64,000 bases of DNA. Origin: Ariolimax columbianus (Eukaryota > Mollusca > Gastropoda > Stylommatophora > Arionidae). Positions within the stretch are counted from its first letter, which is position 1, and each line of letters starts with the position of its first letter. Location: the NCBI GenBank assembly GCA_036924085.1, contig JAVGWX010000011.1, positions 92,817,819-92,881,818 of the forward strand, in the 5' to 3' direction. Shown here piece by piece: positions 24,261-39,100 of this stretch. Made by a program: the position numbers and the translations under genes. Under the pieces are notes generated by a model. The model did not search any database. It worked only from the letters and a program-made list of their open reading frames with translations, and was not told the DNA's origin.

Positions 24261-26258
24261 GAATGGGGACATTAGTTATGTGTGTCAATGGTGACACTAG
24301 TTATATGTATGAATGGTGATACTAGTTATGTGTGTGAATGGTGACATTAGTTATGTGTGTGAATGGTGACATTAGTTATGTGTGTGAATGGTGACATTAT
24401 TTATGTATGTGAATGATGACATTAGTTATGTGTGTGAATGGTGATACTAGTTATGTGTGTGTATGTTGATACTAGTTATGTGTGTGTATGGTGATACTAG
24501 TTATGTGTGTGTATGGTGATACTAGTTATGTGTGTGTATGGTGATACTAGTTATGTGTGTGTATGGTGATACTAGTTATGTGTGTGTATGGTGATACTAG
24601 TTATGTGTGTGTATGGTGATACTAGTTATGTGTGTGTATGGTGATACTAGTTACGTGTGTGAATGGTTACATTAGTTATGTGTGTGAATGGTGATATTAG
24701 TTATGTGTGTGAATGGTGACATTAGTTATGTGTGTGAATGGTGACATTAGTTATGTGTGTGAATGGTGACGTTAGTTATATGTGTGAATGGTGACATTAG
24801 TTATGTGTGTGAATGGCGACATTAGTTATGTGTGTGAATGGTGACATTAGTTATGTGTGTGAATGGTGACATTAGTTATGTGTGTGAATGGTGACACTAG
24901 TTATGTGTGTGAATGGTGACATTAGTTGTGTGTGTGAATGGTAACATTAGTTATGTATGTGAATGATGACATTAGTTATATGTGTGAATGGTGACACTAG
25001 TTATGTGTGTGAATGGTGACATTAGTTATGTATGTGAATGATGACATTAGTTATGTGTGTGAATGATGATACTAGTTATGTGTGTGTATGTTGATACTAG
25101 TTATGTGTGTGTATGGTGATACTAGTTATGTGTGTGTATGGTGATACTAGTTATGTGTGTGTATGGTGATACTAGTTATGTGTGTGTATGGTGATACTAG
25201 TTATGTGTGTGTATGGTGATACTAATTATGTGTGTGTATGTTGATACTAGTTATGTGTGTGTATGGTGATACTAGTTATGTGTGTGTATGGTGATACTAG
25301 TTACGTGTGTGAATGGTTACATTAGTTATGTGTGTGAATGGTGATATTAGTTATTTGTGTGAATGGTGACATTAGTTATGTGTGTGAATGGTGACATTAG
25401 TTATGTGTGTGAATGGTGACATTAGTTATGTATGTGAATGATGACATTAGTTATGTGTGTGAATGGTGATACTAGTTATGTGTGTGTATGTTGATACTAG
25501 TTATGTGTGTGTATGGTGATACTAGTTATGTGTGTGTATGGTGATACTAGTTATGTGTGTGAATGGCGACATTAGTTATGTGTGTGAATGGTGACATTAG
25601 TTATGTGTGTGAATGGTGACACTAGTTATGTGTGTGAATGGTGACACTAGTTGTGTGTGTGAATGGTGACATTAGTTATGTGTGTGAAGGGTGACATTAG
25701 TTATGTGTGTGAATGGTGACACTAGTTATGTGTGTGAATGGTGACACTAGTTATGTGTGTGAATGGTGACACTAGTTATGTGTGTGAATGGTGACATTAG
25801 TTATGTATGTGAATGATGACATTAGTTATATGTGTGAATGGTGACACTAGTTATGTGTGTGAAGGGTGACATTAGTTATGTATGTGAATGATGACATTAG
25901 TTATGTGTGTGAATGGTGATACTAGTTATGTGTGTGTATGTTGATACTAGTTATGTGTGTGTATGGTGATACTAGTTATGTGTGTGTATGGTGATACTAG
26001 TTATGTGTGTGTATGGTGATACTAGTTATGTGTGTATGGTGATACTAGTTATGTGTGTGTATGGTGATACTAGTTATGTGTGTGTATGGTGATACTAGTT
26101 ATGTGTGTGTATGGTGATACTAGTTACGTGTGTGAATGGTTACATTAGTTATGTGTGTGAATGGTGATATTAGTTATGTGTGTGAATGGTGACACTAGTT
26201 ATGTGTGTGAATGGTGACACTAGTTGTGTGTGTGAATGGTGACATTAGGTATGTGTGT
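24261..26258. repeat. 25-bp array, 1998-bp higher-order repeat copy 1
   Basis: Starts at the GAATGGGGAC marker, preceded by the private variant ATTAGGTATG. The same ordered string of variants returns at 26259. The length is 80 x 25 minus 2, matching the one 23-bp unit inside (about 26030). Confidence 0.85.
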
Positions 26259-28181
26259 GAATGGGGACATTAGTTATGTGTGTCAATGGTGACACTAGTT
26301 ATATGTATGAATGGTGATACTAGTTATGTGTGTGAATGGTGACATTAGTTATGTGTGTGAATGGTGACATTAGTTATGTGTGTGAATGGTGACATTATTT
26401 ATGTATGTGAATGATGACATTAGTTATGTGTGTGAATGGTGATACTAGTTATGTGTGTGTATGTTGATACTAGTTATGTGTGTGTATGGTGATACTAGTT
26501 ATGTGTGTGTATGGTGATACTAGTTATGTGTGTGTATGGTGATACTAGTTATGTGTGTGTATGGTGATACTAGTTATGTGTGTGTATGGTGATACTAGTT
26601 ATGTGTGTGTATGGTGATACTAGTTATGTGTGTGTATGGTGATACTAGTTACGTGTGTGAATGGTTACATTAGTTATGTGTGTGAATGGTGATATTAGTT
26701 ATGTGTGTGAATGGTGACATTAGTTATGTGTGTGAATGGTGACATTAGTTATGTGTGTGAATGGTGACGTTAGTTATATGTGTGAATGGTGACATTAGTT
26801 ATGTGTGTGAATGGCGACATTAGTTATGTGTGTGAATGGTGACATTAGTTATGTGTGTGAATGGTGACATTAGTTATGTGTGTGAATGGTGATACTAGTT
26901 ATGTGTGTGAATGGTGACATTAGTTGTGTGTGTGAATGGTAACATTAGTTATGTATGTGAATGATGACATTAGTTATATGTGTGAATGGTGACACTAGTT
27001 ATGTGTGTGAATGGTGACATTAGTTATGTATGTGAATGATGACATTAGTTATGTGTGTGAATGATGATACTAGTTATGTGTGTGTATGTTGATACTAGTT
27101 ATGTGTGTGTATGGTGATACTAGTTATGTGTGTGTATGGTGATACTAGTTATGTGTGTGTATGGTGATACTAGTTATGTGTGTGTATGGTGATACTAGTT
27201 ATGTGTGTGTATGTTGATACTAATTATGTGTGTGTATGTTGATACTAGTTATGTGTGTGTATGGTGATACTAGTTATGTGTGTGTATGGTGATACTAGTT
27301 ACGTGTGTGAATGGTTACATTAGTTATGTGTGTGAATGGTGATATTAGTTATGTGTGTGAATGGTGACATTAGTTATGTGTGTGAATGGTGACATTAGTT
27401 ATGTGTGTGAATGGTGACATTAGTTATGTGTGTGAATGGTGACACTAGTTATGTGTGTGAATGGTGACACTAGTTGTGTGTGTGAATGGTGACATTAGTT
27501 ATGTGTGTGAAGGGTGACATTAGTTATGTGTGTGAATGGTGACACTAGTTATGTGTGTGAATGGTGACACTAGTTATGTGTGTGAATGGTGACACTAGTT
27601 ATGTGTGTGAATGGTGACATTAGTTATGTATGTGAATGATGACATTAGTTATATGTGTGAATGGTGACACTAGTTATGTGTGTGAAGGGTGACATTAGTT
27701 ATGTATGTGAATGATGACATTAGTTATGTGTGTGAATGGTGATACTAGTTATGTGTGTGTATGTTGATACTAGTTATGTGTGTGTATGGTGATACTAGTT
27801 ATGTGTGTGTATGGTGATACTAGTTATGTGTGTGTATGTTGATACTAGTTATGTGTGTGTATGGTGATACTAGTTATGTGTGTGTATGGTGATACTAGTT
27901 ATGTGTGTGTATGGTGATACTAGTTATGTGTGTGTATGGTGATACTAGTTATGTGTGTATGGTGATACTAGTTATGTGTGTGTATGGTGATACTAGTTAT
28001 GTGTGTGTATGGTGATACTAGTTATGTGTGTGTATGGTGATACTAGTTACGTGTGTGAATGGTTACATTAGTTATGTGTGTGAATGGTGATATTAGTTAT
28101 GTGTGTGAATGGTGACACTAGTTATGTGTGTGAATGGTGACACTAGTTGTGTGTGTGAAGGGTGACATTAGTTATGTGTGT
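26259..28181. repeat. 25-bp array, 1923-bp higher-order repeat copy 2
   Basis: Begins with the same GAATGGGGAC marker and the same private ATTAGGTATG variant just upstream. It is three units (75 bp) shorter than copy 1 and also contains one 23-bp unit (about 27950). Confidence 0.85.
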
Positions 28182-31100
28182 GAATGGGGACATTAGTTAT
28201 GTGTGTCAATGGTGACACTAGTTATATGTATGAATGGTGATACTAGTTATGTGTGTGAATGGTGACATTAGTTATGTGTGTGAATGGTGACATTAGTTAT
28301 GTGTGTGAATGGTGACATTAGTTATGTATGTGAATGATGACATTAGTTATGTGTGTGAATGGTGATACTAGTTATGTGTGTGTATGTTGATACTAGTTAT
28401 GTGTGTGTATGGTGATACTAGTTATGTGTGTGTATGGTGATACTAGTTATGTGTGTGTATGGTGATACTAGTTGTGTGTGTGTATGGTGATACTAGTTAT
28501 GTGTGTGTATGGTGATACTAGTTATGTGTGTGTATGGTGATACTAGTTACGTGTGTGAATGGTTACATTAGTTATGTGTGTGAATGGTGATATTAGTTAT
28601 GTGTGTGAATGGTGACATTAGTTATGTGTGTGAATGGTGACATTGGTTATGTGTGTGAATGGTGACATTAGTTATATGTGTGAATGGTGACACTAGTTAT
28701 GTGTGTGAATGGTGACATTAGTTATGTATGTGAATGATGAGATTAGTTATGTGTGTGAATGGTGATACTAGTTATGTGTGTGTATGTTGATACTAGTTAT
28801 GTGTGTGTAGGGTGATACTAGTTATGTGTGTGTATGGTGATACTAGTTATGTGTGTGTATGGTGATACTAGTTATGTGTGTGTATGGTGATACTAGTTAT
28901 GTGTGTGTATGGTGATACTAGTTATGTGTGTGTATGGTGATACTAGTTATGTGTGTGTATGGTGATACTAGTTACGTGTGTGAATGGTTACATTAGTTAT
29001 GTGTGTGAATGGTGATATTAGTTATGTGTGTGAATGGTGACATTAGTTATGTGTGTGAATGGTGACATTAGTTATGTGTGTGAATGGTGACGTTAGTTAT
29101 ATGTGTGAATGGTGACATTAGTTATGTGTGTGAATGGCGACATTAGTTATGTGTGTGAATGGTGACATTAGTTATGTGTGTGAATGGTGACATTAGTTAT
29201 GTGTGTGAATGGTGACACTAGTTATGTGTGTGAATGGTGACACTAGTTATGTGTGTGTATGTTGATACTAGTTATGTGTGTGTATTGTGATACTAGTTAT
29301 GTGTGTGTATGGTGATACTAGTTATGTGTGTGTATGGTGATACTAGTTATGTGTGTGTATGGTGATACTAGTTATGTGTGTGTATGGTGATACTAGTTGT
29401 GTGTGTGTATGGTGATACTAGTTATGTGTGTGTATGGTGATACTAGTTATGTGTGTGTATGGTGATACTAGTTACGTGTGTGAATGGTTACATTAGTTAT
29501 GTGTGTGAATGGTGATATTAGTTATGTGTGTGAATGGTGACATTAGTTATGTGTGTGAATGGTGACATTGGTTATGTGTGTGAATGGTGACATTAGTTAT
29601 ATGTGTGAATGGTGACACTAGTTATGTGTGTGAATGGTGACATTAGTTATGTATGTGAATGATGAGATTAGTTATGTGTGTGAATGGTGATACTAGTTAT
29701 GTGTGTGTATGTTGATACTAGTTATGTGTGTGTAGGGTGATACTAGTTATGTGTGTGTATGGTGATACTAGTTATGTGTGTGTATTGTGATACTAGTTAT
29801 GTGTGTGTATGGTGATACTAGTTATGTGTGTGTATGGTGATACTAGTTATGTGTGTGTATGGTGATACTAGTTATGTGTGTGTATGGTGATACTAGTTAC
29901 GTGTGTGAATGGTTACATTAGTTATGTGTGTGAATGGTGATATTAGTTATGTGTGTGAATGGTGACATTAGTTATGTGTGTGAATGGTGACATTAGTTAT
30001 GTGTGTGAATGGTGACGTTAGTTATATGTGTGAATGGTGACATTAGTTATGTGTGTGAATGGCGACATTAGTTATGTGTGTGAATGGTGACATTAGTTAT
30101 GTGTGTGAATGGTGACATTAGTTATGTGTGTGAATGGTGACACTAGTTATGTGTGTGAATGGTGACACTAGTTATGTGTGTGTATGTTGATACTAGTTAT
30201 GTGTGTGTATTGTGATACTAGTTATGTGTGTGTATGGTGATACTAGTTATGTGTGTGTATGGTGATACTAGTTATGTGTGTGTATGGTGATACTAGTTAT
30301 GTGTGTGTATGGTGATACTAGTTACGTGTGTTAATGGTTACATTAGTTATGTGTGTGAATGGTGATATTAGTTATGTGTGTGAATGGTGACATTAGTTAT
30401 GTGTGTGAATGGTGACATTAGTTATGTGTGTGAATGGTGACATTAGTTATATGTGTGAATGGTGACATTAGTTATGTGTGTGAATGGCGATATTAGTTAT
30501 GTGTGTGAATGGTGACATTAGTTATGTGTGTGAATGGTGACACTAGTTATGTGTGTGAATGGTGACACTAGTTATGTGTGTGTATGTTGATACTAGTTAT
30601 GTGTGTGTATGGTGATACTAGTTATGTGTGTGTATGGTGATACTAGTTATGTGTGTGTATGGTGATACTAGTTATGTGTGTGTATGGTGATACTAGTTAT
30701 GTGTGTGTATGGTGATACTAGTTATGTGTGTGTATGGTGATACTAGTTACGTGTGTGAATGGTTACATTAGTTATGTGTGTGAATGGTGATATTAGTTAT
30801 GTGTGTGAATGGTGACATTAGTTATGTGTGTGAATGGTGACATTAGTTATGTGTGTGAATGGTGACGTTAGTTATATGTGTGAATGGTGACATTAGTTAT
30901 GTGTGTGAATGGCGACATTAGTTATGTGTGTGAATGGTGACATTAGTTATGTGTGTGAATGGTGACATTAGTTATGTGTGTGAATGGTGACACTAGTTAT
31001 GTGTGTGAATGGTGACACTAGTTATGTGTGTGTATGTTGATACTAGTTATGTGTGTGTATGGTGATACTAGTTATGTGTGTGTATGGTGATACTAGTTAT

Positions 31101-33860
31101 GTGTGTGTATGGTGATACTAGTTATGTGTGTGTATGGTGATACTAGTTATGTGTGTGTATGGTGATACTAGTTATGTGTGTGTATGGTGATACTAGTTAC
31201 GTGTGTGAATGGTTACATTAGTTATGTGTGTGAATGGTGATATTAGTTATGTGTGTGAATGGTGACATTAGTTATGTGTGTGAATGGTGACATTAGTTAT
31301 GTGTGTGAATGGTGACGTTAGTTATATGTGTGAATGGTGACATTAGTTATGTGTGTGAATGGCGACATTAGTTATGTGTGTGAATGGTGACATTAGTTAT
31401 GTGTGTGAATGGTGACATTAGTTATGTGTGTGAATGGTGACACTAGTTATGTGTGTGAATGGTGACACTAGTTATGTGTGTGTATGTTGATACTAGTTAT
31501 GTGTGTGTATTGTGATACTAGTTATGTGTGTGTATGGTGATACTAGTTATGTGTGTGTATGGTGATACTAGTTATGTGTGTGTATGGTGATACTAGTTAT
31601 GTGTGTGTATGGTGATACTAGTTGTGTGTGTGTATGGTGATACTAGTTATGTGTGTGTATGGTGATACTAGTTATGTGTGTGTATGGTGATACTAGTTAC
31701 GTGTGTGAATGGTTACATTAGTTATGTGTGTGAATGGTGATATTAGTTATGTGTGTGAATGGTGACATTAGTTATGTGTGTGAATGGTGACATTGGTTAT
31801 GTGTGTGAATGGTGACATTAGTTATATGTGTGAATGGTGACACTAGTTATGTGTGTGAATGGTGACATTAGTTATGTATGTGAATGATGAGATTAGTTAT
31901 GTGTGTGAATGGTGATACTAGTTATGTGTGTGTATGTTGATACTAGTTATGTGTGTGTAGGGTGATACTAGTTATGTGTGTGTATGGTGATACTAGTTAT
32001 GTGTGTGTATTGTGATACTAGTTATGTGTGTGTATGGTGATACTAGTTATGTGTGTGTATGGTGATACTAGTTATGTGTGTGTATGGTGATACTAGTTAT
32101 GTGTGTGTATGGTGATACTAGTTACGTGTGTGAATGGTTACATTAGTTATGTGTGTGAATGGTGATATTAGTTATGTGTGTGAATGGTGACATTAGTTAT
32201 GTGTGTGAATGGTGACATTAGTTATGTGTGTGAATGGTGACGTTAGTTATATGTGTGAATGGTGACATTAGTTATGTGTGTGAATGGCGACATTAGTTAT
32301 GTGTGTGAATGGTGACATTAGTTATGTGTGTGAATGGTGACATTAGTTATGTGTGTGAATGGTGACACTAGTTATGTGTGTGAATGGTGACACTAGTTAT
32401 GTGTGTGTATGTTGATACTAGTTATGTGTGTGTATTGTGATACTAGTTATGTGTGTGTATGGTGATACTAGTTATGTGTGTGTATGGTGATACTAGTTAT
32501 GTGTGTGTATGGTGATACTAGTTATGTGTGTGTATGGTGATACTAGTTACGTGTGTTAATGGTTACATTAGTTATGTGTGTGAATGGTGATATTAGTTAT
32601 GTGTGTGAATGGTGACATTAGTTATGTGTGTGAATGGTGACATTAGTTATGTGTGTGAATGGTGACATTAGTTATATGTGTGAATGGTGACATTAGTTAT
32701 GTGTGTGAATGGCGATATTAGTTATGTGTGTGAATGGTGACATTAGTTATGTGTGTGAATGGTGACACTAGTTATGTGTGTGAATGGTGACACTAGTTAT
32801 GTGTGTGTATGTTGATACTAGTTATGTGTGTGTATGGTGATACTAGTTATGTGTGTGTATGGTGATACTAGTTATGTGTGTGTATGGTGATACTAGTTAT
32901 GTGTGTGTATGGTGATACTAGTTATGTGTGTGTATGGTGATACTAGTTATGTGTGTGTATGGTGATACTAGTTACGTGTGTGAATGGTTACATTAGTTAT
33001 GTGTGTGAATGGTGATATTAGTTATGTGTGTGAATGGTGACATTAGTTATGTGTGTGAATGGTGACATTAGTTATGTGTGTGAATGGTGACGTTAGTTAT
33101 ATGTGTGAATGGTGACATTAGTTATGTGTGTGAATGGCGACATTAGTTATGTGTGTGAATGGTGACATTAGTTATGTGTGTGAATGGTGACATTAGTTAT
33201 GTGTGTGAATGGTGACACTAGTTATGTGTGTGAATGGTGACACTAGTTATGTGTGTGTATGTTGATACTAGTTATGTGTGTGTATGGTGATACTAGTTAT
33301 GTGTGTGTATGGTGATACTAGTTATGTGTGTGTATGGTGATACTAGTTATGTGTGTGTATGGTGATACTAGTTATATGTGTGTATGGTGATACTAGTTAC
33401 GTGTGTTAATGGTTACATTAGTTATGTGTGTGAATGGTGATATTAGTTATGTGTGTGAATGGTGACATTAGTTATGTGTGTGAATGGTGACATTAGTTAT
33501 GTGTGTGAATGGTGACATTAGTTATATGTGTGAATGGTGACATTAGTTATGTGTGTGAATGGCGATATTAGTTATGTGTGTGAATGGTGACATTAGTTAT
33601 GTGTGTGAATGGTGACATTAGTTATGTGTGTGAATGGTGACACTAGTTATGTGTGTGAATGATGACATTAGTTATGTGTGTGAATGGTGGTACTAGTTAT
33701 GTGTGTGTATGTTGATACTAGTTATGTGTGTGTATGGTGATACTAGTTATGTGTGTGTATGGTGATACTAGTTATGTGTGTGTATGGTGATACTAGTTAT
33801 GTGTGTGTATGGTGATACTAGTTATGTGTGTGTATGGTGATACTAGTTATGTGTGTGTAT

Positions 33861-36131
33861 GGTGATTCTAGTTATGTGTGTGTATGGTGATACTAGTTAC
33901 GTGTGTGAATGGTTACATTAGTTATGTGTGTGAATGGTGATATTAGTTATGTGTGTGAATGGTGACATTAGTTATATGTGTGAATGGTGACATTAGTTAT
34001 GTGTGTGAATGGTGACACTAGTTATGTGTGTGAATGATGACATTAGTTATGTGTGTGAATGGTGATACTAGTTATGTGTGTGTATGTTGATACTAGTTAT
34101 GTGTGTGTATGGTGATACTAGTTATGTGTGTGTATGGTGATACTAGTTATGTGTGTGAATGGCGACATTAGTTATGTGTGTGAATGGTGACATTAGTTAT
34201 GTGTGTGAATGGTGACACTAGTTATGTGTGTGAATGGTGACACTAGTTGTGTGTGTGAATGGTGACATTAGTTATGTGTGTGAAGGGTGACATTAGTTAT
34301 GTGTGTGAATGGTGACACTAGTTATGTGTGTGAATGGTGACACTAGTTATGTGTGTGAATGGTGACACTAGTTATGTGTGTGAATGGTGACATTAGTTAT
34401 GTATGTGAATGATGACATTAGTTATATGTGTGAATGGTGACACTAGTTATGTGTGTGAAGGGTGACATTAGTTATGTATGTGAATGATGACATTAGTTAT
34501 GTGTGTGAATGGTGATACTAGTTATGTGTGTGTATGTTGATACTAGTTATGTGTGTGTATGGTGATACTAGTTATGTGTGTGTATGGTGATACTAGTTAT
34601 GTGTGTGTATGTTGATACTAGTTATGTGTGTGTATGGTGATACTAGTTATGTGTGTGTATGGTGATACTAGTTATGTGTGTGTATGGTGATACTAGTTAT
34701 GTGTGTGTATGGTGATACTAGTTATGTGTGTATGGTGATACTAGTTATGTGTGTGTATGGTGATACTAGTTATGTGTGTGTATGGTGATACTAGTTATGT
34801 GTGTGTATGGTGATACTAGTTACGTGTGTGAATGGTTACATTAGTTATGTGTGTGAATGGTGATATTAGTTATGTGTGTGAATGGTGACACTAGTTATGT
34901 GTGTGAATGGTGACACTAGTTGTGTGTGTGAAGGGTGACATTAGTTATGTGTGTGAATGGGGACATTAGTTATGTGTGTCAATGGTGACACTAGTTATAT
35001 GTATGAATGGTGATACTAGTTATGTGTGTGAATGGTGACATTAGTTATGTGTGTGTATGGTGATACTAGTTATGTGTGTGTATGGTGATACTAGTTATGT
35101 GTGTATGGTGATACTAGTTATGTGTGTGTATGGTGATACTAGTTATGTGTGTGTATGGTGATACTAGTTATGTGTGTGTATGGTGATACTAGTTACGTGT
35201 GTGAATGGTTACATTAGTTATGTGTGTGAATGGTGATATTAGTTATGTGTGTGAATGGTGACACTAGTTATGTGTGTGAATGGTGACACTAGTTGTGTGT
35301 GTGAAGGGTGACATTAGTTATGTGTGTGAATGGGGACATTAGTTATGTGTGTCAATGGTGACACTAGTTATATGTATGAATGGTGATACTAGTTATGTGT
35401 GTGAATGGTGACATTAGTTATGTGTGTGAATGGTGACATTGGTTATGTGTGTGAATGGTGACATTAGTTATGTATGTGAATGATGACATTAGTTATGTGT
35501 GTGAATGGTGATACTAGTTATGTGTGTGTATGTTGATACTAGTTATGTGTGTGTATGGTGATACTAGTTATGTGTGTGTATGGTGATACTAGTTATGTGT
35601 GTGTATGGTGATACTAGTTATGTGTGTGTATGGTGATACTAGTTATATGTGTGTATGGTGATACTAGTTACGTGTGTTAATGGTTACATTAGTTATGTGT
35701 GTGAATGGTGATATTAGTTATGTGTGTGAATGGTGACATTAGTTATGTGTGTGAATGGTGACATTAGTTATGTGTGTGAATGGTGACATTAGTTATATGT
35801 GTGAATGGTGACATTAGTTATGTGTGTGAATGGCGATATTAGTTATGTGTGTGAATGGTGACATTAGTTATGTGTGTGAATGGTGACATTAGTTATGTGT
35901 GTGAATGGTGACACTAGTTATGTGTGTGAATGATGACATTAGTTATGTGTGTGAATGGTGATACTAGTTATGTGTGTGTATGTTGATACTAGTTATGTGT
36001 GTGTATGGTGATACTAGTTATGTGTGTGTATGGTGATACTAGTTATGTGTGTGTATGGTGATACTAGTTATGTGTGTGTATGGTGATACTAGTTATGTGT
36101 GTGTATGGTGATACTAGTTATGTGTGTGTAT
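33861..36131. repeat. 25-bp array, 2271-bp repeat interval
   Basis: Bounded by the rare GGTGATTCTAG unit at 33861 and 36132. The next occurrence, at 39330, is 3198 bp further. The neighbouring variant order matches at all three sites. Two 23-bp units lie inside (about 34727 and 35100), accounting for 91 x 25 minus 4. Confidence 0.8.
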
Positions 36132-39100
36132 GGTGATTCTAGTTATGTGTGTGTATGGTGATACTAGTTACGTGTGTGAATGGTTACATTAGTTATGTGT
36201 GTGAATGGTGATATTAGTTATGTGTGTGAATGGTGACATTAGTTATATGTGTGAATGGTGACATTAGTTATGTGTGTGAATGGTGACACTAGTTATGTGT
36301 GTGAATGATGACATTAGTTATGTGTGTGAATGGTGATACTAGTTATGTGTGTGTATGTTGATACTAGTTATGTGTGTGTATGGTGATACTAGTTATGTGT
36401 GTGTATGGTGATACTAGTTATGTGTGTGAATGGCGACATTAGTTATGTGTGTGAATGGTGACATTAGTTATGTGTGTGAATGGTGACACTAGTTATGTGT
36501 GTGAATGGTGACACTAGTTGTGTGTGTGAATGGTGACATTAGTTATGTGTGTGAAGGGTGACATTAGTTATGTGTGTGAATGGTGACACTAGTTATGTGT
36601 GTGAATGGTGACACTAGTTATGTGTGTGAATGGTGACACTAGTTATGTGTGTGAATGGTGACATTAGTTATGTATGTGAATGATGACATTAGTTATATGT
36701 GTGAATGGTGACACTAGTTATGTGTGTGAAGGGTGACATTAGTTATGTATGTGAATGATGACATTAGTTATGTGTGTGAATGGTGATACTAGTTATGTGT
36801 GTGTATGTTGATACTAGTTATGTGTGTGTATGGTGATACTAGTTATGTGTGTGTATGGTGATACTAGTTATGTGTGTGTATGTTGATACTAGTTATGTGT
36901 GTGTATGGTGATACTAGTTATGTGTGTGTATGGTGATACTAGTTATGTGTGTGTATGGTGATACTAGTTATGTGTGTGTATGGTGATACTAGTTATGTGT
37001 GTATGGTGATACTAGTTATGTGTGTGTATGGTGATACTAGTTATGTGTGTGTATGGTGATACTAGTTATGTGTGTGTATGGTGATACTAGTTACGTGTGT
37101 GAATGGTTACATTAGTTATGTGTGTGAATGGTGATATTAGTTATGTGTGTGAATGGTGACACTAGTTATGTGTGTGAATGGTGACACTAGTTGTGTGTGT
37201 GAAGGGTGACATTAGTTATGTGTGTGAATGGGGACATTAGTTATGTGTGTCAATGGTGACACTAGTTATATGTATGAATGGTGATACTAGTTATGTGTGT
37301 GAATGGTGACATTAGTTATGTGTGTGAATGGTGACATTAGTTATGTGTGTGAATGGTGACATTAGTTATGTATGTGAATGATGACATTAGTTATGTGTGT
37401 GAATGGTGATACTAGTTATGTGTGTGTATGTTGATACTAGTTATGTGTGTGTATGGTGATACTAGTTATGTGTGTGTATGGTGATACTAGTTATGTGTGT
37501 GTATGGTGATACTAGTTGTGTGTGTGTATGGTGATACTAGTTATGTGTGTGTATGGTGATACTAGTTATGTGTGTGTATGGTGATACTAGTTACGTGTGT
37601 GAATGGTTACATTAGTTATGTGTGTGAATGGTGATATTAGTTATGTGTGTGAATGGTGACATTAGTTATGTGTGTGAATGGTGACATTGGTTATGTGTGT
37701 GAATGGTGACATTAGTTATATGTGTGAATGGTGACACTAGTTATGTGTGTGAATGGTGACATTAGTTATGTATGTGAATGATGAGATTAGTTATGTGTGT
37801 GAATGGTGATACTAGTTATGTGTGTGTATGTTGATACTAGTTATGTGTGTGTAGGGTGATACTAGTTATGTGTGTGTATGGTGATACTAGTTATGTGTGT
37901 GTATGGTGATACTAGTTATGTGTGTGTATGGTGATACTAGTTATGTGTGTGTATGGTGATACTAGTTATGTGTGTGTATGGTGATACTAGTTATGTGTGT
38001 GTATGGTGATACTAGTTACGTGTGTGAATGGTTACATTAGTTATGTGTGTGAATGGTGATATTAGTTATGTGTGTGAATGGTGACATTAGTTATGTGTGT
38101 GAATGGTGACATTAGTTATGTGTGTGAATGGTGACGTTAGTTATATGTGTGAATGGTGACATTAGTTATGTGTGTGAATGGTGACATTAGTTATGTGTGT
38201 GAATGGTGACATTAGTTATGTGTGTGAATGGTGACATTAGTTATGTGTGTGAATGGTGACACTAGTTATGTGTGTGAATGGTGACACTAGTTATGTGTGT
38301 GTATGTTGATACTAGTTATGTGTGTGTATGGTGATACTAGTTATGTGTGTGTATGGTGATACTAGTTATGTGTGTGTATGGTGATACTAGTTATGTGTGT
38401 GTATGGTGATACTAGTTATGTGTGTGTATGGTGATACTAGTTACGTGTGTTAATGGTTACATTAGTTATGTGTGTGAATGGTGATATTAGTTATGTGTGT
38501 GAATGGTGACATTAGTTATGTGTGTGAATGGTGACATTAGTTATGTGTGTGAATGGTGACATTAGTTATATGTGTGAATGGTGACATTAGTTATGTGTGT
38601 GAATGGCGATATTAGTTATGTGTGTGAATGGTGACATTAGTTATGTGTGTGAATGGTGACACTAGTTATGTGTGTGAATGGTGACACTAGTTATGTGTGT
38701 GTATGTTGATACTAGTTATGTGTGTGTATGGTGATACTAGTTATGTGTGTGTATGGTGATACTAGTTATGTGTGTGTATGGTGATACTAGTTATGTGTGT
38801 GTATGGTGATACTAGTTATGTGTGTGTATGGTGATACTAGTTACGTGTGTGAATGGTTACATTAGTTATGTGTGTGAATGGTGATATTAGTTATGTGTGT
38901 GAATGGTGACATTAGTTATGTGTGTGAATGGTGACATTAGTTATGTGTGTGAATGGTGACGTTAGTTATATGTGTGAATGGTGACATTAGTTATATGTGT
39001 GAATGGTGACATTAGTTATGTGTGTGAATGGCGATATTAGTTATGTGTGTGAATGGTGACATTAGTTATGTGTGTGAATGGTGACATTAGTTATGTGTGT